Source: Pectinophora gossypiella
Lineage: Eukaryota; Arthropoda; Insecta; Lepidoptera; Gelechiidae
Reading direction: 5' to 3'
Assembly (NCBI RefSeq): GCF_024362695.1
Contig: NC_065405.1
Span: 5,402,672-5,466,671 of the forward strand
Length of the DNA: 64,000 bases
In this document: positions 55,154-64,000 of the stretch, one piece after another
Layout of the letters: each line of letters starts with the position of its first letter
How positions within the stretch are numbered: position 1 is the stretch's first letter
Made by a program: the position numbers and the translations under genes
Notes under the pieces: model-generated
The model's database searches: none
The model's input: only the letters and a program-made list of their open reading frames with translations
What the model was told of the DNA's origin: nothing

Positions 55154-58100
55154 CTGTAAGGAAACAATGGCATGGAATTAGAATTGTTCTACTTACATGG
55201 GCTGGTTGGAGTGAACTAGCGATTTTAAATAGGAACTACAGGAAATAGACACTACCTAGATGTCGAGTTATGGAAATTGAGGGTAAGTAAATTATTTTCC
55301 GTCTGTTGATCATAATGGAGACCAGGTATCGACTATACCACAGAACTGCTGCCGAAGCCGAAAATAGCCGAGGGTAATAGCCGAGATTGAAAAGTTTGTT
55401 TACAGTTTGCAGCCTTTAGAATTTCTCATCTTACCACTTATACGTATACTTTTTAACGGATCGATTTAGGGAAGATTATAAACGAATTTAAGTGAGTAGC
55501 TAATTAGATAATTTCCGTGTGTAAAATACATTTATTGTATGTAGTAGACTAGGTACCCACATGCGTACGTAGTTAATACCTTACAGTGGACAGAGCAAGT
55601 AAGTAAAACTTGCAAACACATTAAAATTTGATACTTAGATCCATATATCCATCGCAGAACTTCGGGTATCAAAGGATATTGCAAGTTGTCCCTTGACATT
55701 CTCGTTGAACCTGTAGCTGCACTGAAGTAAGTTTTAAGCAGTTGATGTGTGTGTGAATTCAACAATCGTTTACCTGCAGCTGTAGCGTAAGGATCGAATC
55801 CCGCGGCTGCGTACTGTTGTTGATAGGCCGCAGCGCCCTGCGCCGCCGCCGCCTGGTACTCGTAGAGGTGGTTGGCCGCCGCTACTGCAGCCGCGTGCTG
55901 CAGCTGCGGCATGACCAGCCCCGACCCCGCGCTCACCCCGCCGACCCCGCCCACCCCCGTCATATATCCAGGAGTCCCGTACACGTAGCCCGGAGACAAC
56001 CTGCCAATGTAAACCAACCGTCAGCCTATGAAAACCCCCAAGCGGCAGCGACAAACGTGCAAGAACACGAGCGCATGGATAGCCGCAGAACCAACGCATA
56101 ACGCAAAAACAATTGCCAGTCGTTTTTATCTTTTTTATGAAACCGCAGGATATGGTAATGACTGTGAAGTGAAAACGATAATCAATTACGTAGAACCGCG
56201 TCAGTCACCATGAGCTAAAAAGCATAATAAAATGTAAGTAGTTATACGTTGGTTCTCGTAGGCATCCAGTTCTTTTAAATTAAAGTAATTTTAAGTATCT
56301 AAGTACTTTAAATTATGTAAAAAAATATATTTCAGCTCAATGTTCGAGAACATTTGCCGCTCGAACACCCTTGACGGCTTTTCGCAACAATCAGGAATTG
56401 CAATTGGTGTCGTGCGGAAAGCCTTCAATTTAGAAAATTAATACTTTTCAAAACTGTAATCACACTCTATAAGTACCTAGCCCCATTTGCAGCCTTGACA
56501 GGCACGAGCAAATATAGTCTTGTTATGTTAGTAGACATCGATAAACAGTTATATAATGTAAGTATATGCGCCTGATCGTAGCTGGATATTCCTACACTGT
56601 CGCCGATGGCACAGCCGCCGTGCGTCAATTCCAGAAGAATGTAAAAAAAACTCGTATCAAAATATAAAGTGGCAACATCCACTCCACATCGACGAAAATA
56701 TCTCGTATTTTCTTATCGTTAAATTCGTCTCGGTGGGGAAACGTCGTACGAATCAAGATTTAGGAGTCGCCGCGTGTCAATTTCGAAATCTCGAATGATT
56801 TACGTAGATTTATATAAAATCTAGAGCTGTATGAATGCTGTTTGATCCAACCAACAATTTTGAATTATTTTTGGTCACGTGTTTTGTAGTGAATCGAGGA
56901 TTAAGTTCGTTTCGTTCCACTCGTACATAAAGGGAGTGCACGTGAGTGTAGCCGAGGTGGATGTGAGCGTCAGAAATTGCCGAGTCGGCTGCTCTCTCGC
57001 GAAGGCGGTCAAGTTGCGTCGAGAGGACTCGGCGGTGCGTCGCGTCAGCGTCTTTCGAGCACCATCGACGGCAACTTTCCTCTTTTCTAATTATCGCTGT
57101 CTTTTTTTGTCATTTCAGTAGGATAGAGACAGCGGTCGCAAGTGCAGCCGGGTGGTCGTGGTGTCTTCGACGCATGCGCGGCGCCCGCCCCACGCCCCGC
57201 CCGCCTAGCACGCCCACCTGTGGTCTACCGACGCTATTCGCAAACACAATACCTACTTGTTTACATTATACCCACAACCTACCTACTCTTGTTTTCTCAG
57301 GTCAACCATAGGACACAAGTTCATTAACTCTCCCCTCTCGTTACTTAGTTACTGTCTACGCTACTTTATACTAAGAACTTTATGATATTGTTAAAAGTCT
57401 AATAGAGGAAGTGAAGATATAAATATGTATTACAAACACGCATAAACACTAAACAGCATATAAAACTGGCGGAACATCACACATCAAAGCTGACACATCT
57501 ACTTGCAGGAACAAAACCGACAATTACGTCTACTGAGGTTGAGGGTAGTCGGGTAATATTGTACAAATTACAACTGATTATTATTTGTATTCTAATTGTC
57601 CAATATAGTTGGTTTATTATATCATTGAACAATGAACATATAACATCAAGCCTTACATGCAAAAGAGTAATAAGAATTAACTAGGTAGGTATGTCACAAA
57701 TTATAATATATCGAATCGTCATTAAGGTGATGTTAGTTATTTATTTCATGACAAATGTATTGACGTTGACGCATTCCTATAATTGGTCCTGCGTGGAATT
57801 ACTCGTGACCGGTCGCCTAATTACCTACTGGTTTATTGGATAGGGAATAAAAACAAAGAGCAATTAATCGAGCGAAGCTTTCACTTTATTTTTCCATTAC
57901 TAGAGTACCGATGAATAATATATGTGTGTGGTGGTTCGGCGGGCGTGTTCCGCGACCCTGCACGCGCATCGATCGCACGCCAACACCCACTACAGGCCCA
58001 CAGCTGTCCTACTGATTGGATCCAATGCGGCATAGCTTGCAGCTCAGAGGAGTTGCGTGTAGAGGAATGTATGCGACATTAATATATGTGCTTGACTTTG

Positions 58101-59108
58101 ATTGGCCTGCCTGCGGACACGTCGCGGCCGTGTGAAGCTGTGCGACGGCCGCGGCGCCTCGAGAGTGCGCGCACACCTACGCACACACTGCGCACCCTCG
58201 ACGCGGCTCGCGGCGCCTGCGCCACTCCGCGACAGTAGTAAGTGTATTAACGAAATCCACCACCAACAAAACTCAATTCAAATCAAAAAATCTTACACGA
58301 ACACGGCATAAAACATATAAAGTAAAGAAAACATTGAGTGTCGAGAACGATGCGTATAGTGACGGCGCGGGCGGTGGGCGGCGCCGCGCGGCCTGGCCCC
58401 GGGGCGCCGCCCATGCTCCGGATAGCTTTGTAAAACGTAAACATTAAAAAACCCAATCGACTAATTCACACCCAAAACGAAAAAAATCCACTCTCACGCT
58501 CACGCTTGCCATAGATACCTATGTGAAAATGTTTGATAATTTAGTCTAGGTGTGGTCCGCCGGCCGCCGCGCCGCTACCACCGGTCGCCGCTCGCCTCAT
58601 CTACCGAGACAAAAGTCAGCTCAGCCAACAATCTCCAACTACTCGCATCGCTTTCGATAACCCAACCAACTTGTATCTCTCTCTCTCTAACATAGGTAAT
58701 TTTCCTAAACTGCAGTTCCGGTGCAAGAAAGTCTTCCTAGTTCCAGGTTACCTATAAGAAGATAAAATACCTAAGTATATAGTAGATGTGCATTTTATTG
58801 GCCATTCATGTCTGCAATCAATTCATAGATAACCCAAGTGAAGTATATTTCAGAGCCTACTGCCAATCGTCCCCAATAAGGAATAGTTATTTCATCTGCT
58901 ACTAAGATCTGATTTTTGTCTCGTGAGATGTACAGAGAGCGGCATGCGGCGCCGCAAGTGCTGGCAAATATCGAAGTGTTGAACCATTGAACATTGATAC
59001 AGATGCGTCAGAGAGCGGGCGAGGCCGGTACTCACCCGTACGGAGCCTGCAGCACGGTGGGGTACCCTGCGCGCACGCCGGCCGCCGCCGCCGCCGCCAG
59101 CCCGAACC
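55023..59108 (-). CDS. RBM24/RBM38-type RNA-binding protein, last three coding exons (5' part outside window)
   Basis: RBM24/RBM38 proteins bind GU-rich RNA through one N-terminal RRM and control splicing and mRNA stability. The visible minus-strand exons are 59036-59108, 55774-56000 and 55023-55153, with GT/AG borders and phases that fit. They encode GFGLAAAAAAGVRAGYPTVL then QAPYG|LSPGYVYG, corresponding to the GFA...YGLTPHYIYP region after the RRM in vertebrate homologs. An Ala/Tyr/Gln-rich middle follows, and the end PQLQEARMQ matches the family's terminal QL..DRMQ. The RRM is not seen up to 64000, so the gene continues beyond the right edge. The Ala-rich tails make the choice between RBM24 and RBM38 impossible. 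Confidence 0.75.
55774..56000 (-). CDS. RBM24/38-like exon, Ala/Tyr-rich
   Basis: Acceptor ACATTGGCAG. Encodes LSPGYVYGTPGYMTGVGG, then SGLVMPQLQHAAAVAAANHL, YEYQAAAAQGAAAYQQQYAA and FDPYATAA. Donor GCAG|GTAAAC. GC-rich against the background, low complexity, and probably a disordered tail. Confidence 0.78.
56001..59035 (-). other. Intron of the RBM24/38-like gene with GC-rich islands
   Basis: GC/CpG-rich patches lie at about 56940-57215, 57940-58210 and 58350-58600 (CGGCGCGGGCGGTGGGCGGC, CCGCCGGCCGCCGCGCCGC). No SINE, LINE or MITE is recognised. A plus-strand TTTTTTTGTCATTTCAG at 57104-57120 looks like a splice acceptor for an opposite-strand transcript, but there is no matching exon. Confidence 0.4.
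59036..59108 (-). CDS. RBM24/38-like exon after the RRM
   Basis: Acceptor TGTTGCAG; encodes (G)FGLAAAAAAGVRAGYPTVLQ and APYG; donor TACGG|GTGAGT. The two trailing bases GG join G of the next exon to give Gly, producing the family's YGL(S/T)P junction. Confidence 0.75.
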
Positions 59109-62100
59109 CTGCAACACATACACATCCATTTATATCAAGTGAAAACGTAACGGAACCAAGTGACACTAACAAAACGAGAACACAAAAATCTCAACCGTTA
59201 AATAAATTCCTCTTTCATCATCCGCGTTCTAGAATCGATATTTTTGTCCTCACTTAACGGAAGTGTCTACAGAAGACTCCGAACCTAAATATACCTATCG
59301 GTGAAGAGATTGGACATCTTCCAAATGACACACGAGTCAACTTAGCGGAGGCAACGTTGAAGTGTTAATTTCTTTTTATTGCATTGTTAAGGCGCGCGGG
59401 GTGGGTCTATTTCGGTCGCTGGCCGCCGCCGCCCGGGCCGCGGCATCCAGGGACTCGCCGCCTGACAAGAACACGACAAAATCTCGCTATAAATGGCTTT
59501 CAGTCATTGGCACCGTCGCGCGCCCTCAGCAGCCATCAAGGCATCATGCCGTTGTTTGCCAAAATCAAATGCCAAATATTGATGAGAATCTATGACTTCG
59601 AACATTCGTCGCATTTTATAAAAATAAGTATTGTCCAACACCATGCCCAGCGGATTACCGGACATTTTGAAAATCAAAATAACATATCTTTCTAGGAAAT
59701 GTGCAATCATAATAATAGTTTGCGTATCATAAAATTGCTGATTAATGGCTAATGGTCATAAGAGCGTGACCTCTACCGGGCTAAATTCACGATGGCTATT
59801 GTGTATGGTGAAATTTCACCGGTGATTACCGCGGATCGCATCCGGAGCGACCCCGGATGGTGTCGCGCTTCGGCTGCTGCGATAATGTCGCCTGCCGACC
59901 TTCTACGAGGTGTCCCGCCGCCACTGACGTCATGCCCAAATGTTCAAGAGCATAACACAGCAACATCTTCAAAATTGAACATCGCCGTAATTGTCCGGAT
60001 GAGGTAGAGCAAGTAGACAGTAAAGGCGTAGAGATTCCCCTAAACGAAGGGGTTGGTCGCGTGCTGGCGCACCGCGTGATGTGCCACCGTCGATCGATGC
60101 CGAGCCATTTGACGGCCGAGGTCGGACCACTGTCCACCATAATGCTTATCTTGATTCATTAAATTTTTCCTCTTTCCTTTTATGTCCATTGTGGCGCAGC
60201 CTAAATGCGCAGTCCTTTGTTGTCGTATGTGACCCAGATAGATTTTCGTCGTAATCGATTGTTGGCCAACACACAATAGTTCGACATTCGAATTTCAACT
60301 TGTATGCGACGTAGAACAAACATGACTAGTGTCGGCCAAAAGTTGAATGACGCACAGTTTTGTGGAAAATTATTCACAAATCTCCTCCTGAAAGACGATT
60401 CGTGCCTACGCATGTTACAAATAAAGCTTCTGTTTGGAATAGTTTTGTGTGTTGTTTCAGAAGGAGTCCTGGCGCGGGTCGTCGAACTGCAAAGCCGACA
60501 GTACTCGTAAGTGCTTAACGCCGCTTGTAAGGATTCCACGGAAATACGATTTTATGCGGCCGCGCCGGGACAGGGCTCACGAGTTATTACTGGCATATCC
60601 CTCGACTCCGTCTACTCTCAATGTCGGATGACGAACACAATCAGGGAATGCATAAACTTGTAAAGTTGTAACCCAAACAATCAGAGCGCGATTCAGTGTA
60701 ATCGTTAATTTCGTTTATGAGTTCAGAATCTGTGCAAATGTGCCGGCGTAGCCAAAGCTCACAGTAAAGGCGAGGAAAATCGTTCATTAGCTCGAAAACA
60801 AGGTTGCTCGGTGAACACATTGTAGCATCAATATATGTCGTGCAAGTTTACTGGCACAAGAATAGATGCAGACCAGTCGTGGCCTAGTTTCGTAGGACCA
60901 ACCCGATCGTCCACCGGGCGGTTTGGGCGGACCGCGGAGGTCGCAGTGTCCGGTAGCCTTCCTTTGATCTGCGGTGTCGCGTGCCGTCTCCGTCACCGAC
61001 GGCCATCAATCCGCCGAGACGCGTCGGACTGTCGGGGCCCACGCCGCACTTACACAACGATTAATTACCCCCTTGCCGTGTCGCGTTTATTCTTGAGACA
61101 TTTATTTTTGGAGAAACACGTGCATAGCAGGAGCCGACCAACCCATTCGATTTTTATGCCCGTCAATGTATGCTAAGCGAAATAAAACATATCAATTTAA
61201 CAATAAAATACTATCTTCGTGCTTATACAATACGTAGGTACTGCTTAATATTAGAGAAGACAAGAAAATACCACGTAATAGCGTTTCTGATTTCATAAAG
61301 CATGATTTTAAACATAGTACGAGTACTACTTTAGCTTTTAGATTATTAGTAAGTATTCTATGCAAAATTAAGATGATCAAGTGTGCTTTGTGCGCTCGTA
61401 TAAAAGATAAGGTGGCGAGAGATGAGGCTCTGGCGCACCGCCAGGTCTGGTGTCGCGGCGCAGGCGGCTGCGACGATGTTCCCAAAACTGCGTATATTTA
61501 GACAAAATAAAGAGCGCGCCGAAGACAAAACGAGACGCAACTCTGTTTTATAAATAACCACGTCGTTCGCCGGACGGAGTCAGCTCGCTCGAACAACCTC
61601 TGCTCGCCAGCTGTTGTACATAAATAATAATTAACACGCGAAGAAAGCTAAGTCCAGCTTTTCTGAAGCCTCTAATAAATTCAGGCTAAATTATGAGTTG
61701 GAACCTCCTATTCTTTAGATTATTTCGCAAGTTGGCAAAGCTAACTAAGTGGCTAAGCCAAAATCCGCTTGGCTTCGTCTAGGTGCGTATCGCGTGTAAT
61801 CTACGCCACGGGAGGATTATCAGAGGATCACAGGGCTTCGCACGGAAGTCGCGGCTTGGGCTCGGGTTACACACCCCGGCACAAAAGGAACGGAACTACT
61901 ACACTCGAGTGTTCCTGTGCTCGGTCATTGCCCGACACGACAGTATTCTAGGATCAAATTCCTAAAACCGAAAATGCTGCGAGTAATTAAAACTGAGGAC
62001 GTCGTGCTCTATCGCGGTGCCATGGAATTAGTTTAGATTTTGGGCCACATGCCACACATCCGCATGACACGGAAGATACTATTATTTACTTGGACCGTGT

Positions 62101-64000
62101 TCAAGATCTTCTAGGTTATTAGTGTAGCGACATCGTAAATTAATATGTCTATCTATTCCTTTTAATGAGCAGGGAGTAAATTCAGTGGAACTGGACAGGT
62201 TTTATGTTGTCTACTACCATTTCCTAGCGAAATAGGTGATGTTTATTTTATGGTACCAACGTGGCTGTCTAATTTAATTAGATCATGTTTTAGTACTACT
62301 CGCCGCTTGGTAGAATAGCTGTGGTGCCCGTGGTTTACGGTTTTATGCTCGAAATCACAGCAACGACAACCTAGTGTCGGTAATTACACGTTTCCGTCGC
62401 CGACAGTAAAATAAAGATACATATTGTAAAGGCTGATAGTATCGCGTCGCGTCGCGTGGTTCGCGAGCCACATTATGGCTTCGCTTCATACAATTATAAC
62501 TACGCTGTTATCGATCAGAATACTTTTCAATGTTCAGACTCCAAACAAGAAAATACAAATCGAAATATACCAACAATCTTAAGCACTTAAACTGTCTCTT
62601 TATTTTAAAGAGACATTGGCAAAAGTTATGTTTTGACTGCCCGCCCGTGTTCATTATCCTTCTGAGAAACGAACGGAAAAGCAAATTATACTAAATTGCT
62701 GTTTTGATATCGATCGCTGCGAGTGGCGCGTGCGAGCCCATCGGTGCATCGCCTAAATCCCGAAATAAAAATAGTTGAGGGGGTGTCCGCACTGGGGGGT
62801 GCGCGGGGGCATGCATAAGTAATGCACCGGCGAAGGGCGCGCAGCGGCGCACGCGATCCGTCCGCAATGCCAAACACAGGGACTAACCCCTCGCGCGGCA
62901 CAAAGGGCTCAAACTCCTCGTTAATCAATGATGAGTTGCATACTTAGCTTTCGAGCGCATGTTCGCGCTTCAATGATTCAGAAGTGTTGTAAATGTAATT
63001 AGACATCCATATCCATACCTACTCATTGTTTCGTCACCGAAGAAATTCAAGTGTACTCATATTCTTTGTCCGGAGGATAAGCTTTTGAAGAATAAAGGAG
63101 ATTTGAGTAGGGTAAACGAATCCGTAAATCTGTCAATAGTTCCGACCCATTTATGTGGGCTGGCGCAGCTCGGCCACCGCTCGTTTGGCTGATAGAGCCT
63201 AATGTTTCGGCGGGGGCGGTGCACTGTGGGCAGGTGTGAATCGATTACCACGGCGGTCGCGGCACTCAATAATTCAACGTGTCCGCCGCTGTTTGGACAA
63301 GTGCCTCGGCGGCCTTCATCAACACTCCTTTATAATAAAACTTTAACAATGTTTTCATAATCGACGCCAGGCCTCCGAAATCGCTCGTTAGTAGCAAACT
63401 GGCAACCGCGGCGTATTTACAAGCTGGCCTACAAATATTTCGTACCGCAGCAGTTAAAGTACGCAAGACAAGTAAACAAATCGCGGTGAAACAAAATAGT
63501 CGTAACTAACTGGTATTCTTGAGGCGTCTTTATAATATGGTAAAGGAGAATGATTATGGAACACCTAATTAAATAAACGGCAGACTATCCGACTGTGACG
63601 TTGTCAGTTTCCATTCAATACTATTGACAGTTTCAAAAAGAAGCCAAGAAGTTAAAACAAATCGTAACCAATTCTAGAAAATTTTATCTACCTCACATGA
63701 AAAGAAGCGGCGATGATTTCTTAAATCACATCGTGGAAACTACAGATTAAAGCTTATTTATTTTGGCTCGGCCGAGATGCGCGCGCGCCGAAGACAGACG
63801 CGCATTTACGCCTCCATCAATGCCAGCAAATATATTTCCATTAAAAAACATCAAATAGTCCAGTCAGTTTTATTCAACGATCTAGGTTTACGACTATTAC
63901 ATTATGTGATAACTGTGATGTTATTTTATTATCCATTTTAGTTAACAACTTATTGGTTCGAGATACTTTGACAGACCTTTTTTGTTGTACCTAGTTCATT
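59109..64000 (-). other. Upstream intron(s) of the RBM24/38-like gene, no exon recognised
   Basis: No RRM coding (RNP1 or RNP2 motif) was found on the minus strand. GC-rich patches occur at about 59390-59480, 60880-61050, 62700-62900 and 63160-63300. Scattered 60 to 112-codon frames on both strands show no domains. The segment lacks the repeats that fill the left of the window. Confidence 0.4.

Noticed and set aside
57142..57327. Plus-strand exon after the acceptor-like TTTCAG at 57120
   Set aside because: No donor, no partner exon and no domain; an antisense transcript cannot be shown from the sequence.

Overview
The window looks like nuclear DNA of a moth or butterfly (Lepidoptera). It has short exons in a large excess of AT-rich non-coding DNA. 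It carries Helitrons ending in CTAG next to T, tRNA-derived SINEs that share the core GTGCTTCGGAAGGCACGTTA, and RTE-like LINE fragments. No bacterial or viral genes were seen. The species is not identifiable from the sequence alone.

Layout. (1) 1-15,891: a head-to-tail array of non-autonomous Helitron-like units. Each unit has a TA-rich/(CTGA)n head, 3 to 13 copies of a ~250-bp internal repeat, and a tail ending in CTAG. Part of one unit (5,347-7,130) is a recently homogenised 254-bp satellite. About 0.9 kb of older repeat debris and a SINE (8,300-9,220) interrupts the array. (2) 15,900-28,950: gene-free DNA packed with SINEs, LINE 3' ends, MITE-like elements and microsatellites. (3) 28,960-41,772 (+): a small secreted-protein gene, with a signal-peptide exon at 29,145-29,190, a 12.2-kb intron and a second coding exon at 41,423-41,772. 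The intron holds a 103-bp-arm inverted repeat, a 677-bp transposon with an 8-bp target-site duplication, and many SINE and LINE pieces. (4) 41,773-45,600: an intergenic stretch, or possibly a last MED30 intron and 3' UTR, with a complete 428-bp Helitron and a foldback element. (5) 45,604-50,491 (-): seven coding exons of Mediator subunit 30; its last ~30 codons were not found. (6) 51,990-52,281: the right-most SINE I can recognise. (7) 55,023-59,108 (-): the three last coding exons of an RBM24/RBM38-type RNA-binding protein; its RRM exons would lie beyond the right edge. From about 52.3 kb to the end the window is poor in recognisable repeats and carries GC/CpG-rich islands in introns.

The three genes are unrelated in function: a secreted peptide, a core transcription cofactor, and an RNA-binding splicing or stability factor. 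The most unusual material is the Helitron/satellite array. Nearly every internal repeat carries a pair of YY1/Pleiohomeotic-like ATGGC motifs. Also notable are the modular SINEs, in which one core is joined to either a tRNA-like or a 5S-rRNA-like head.
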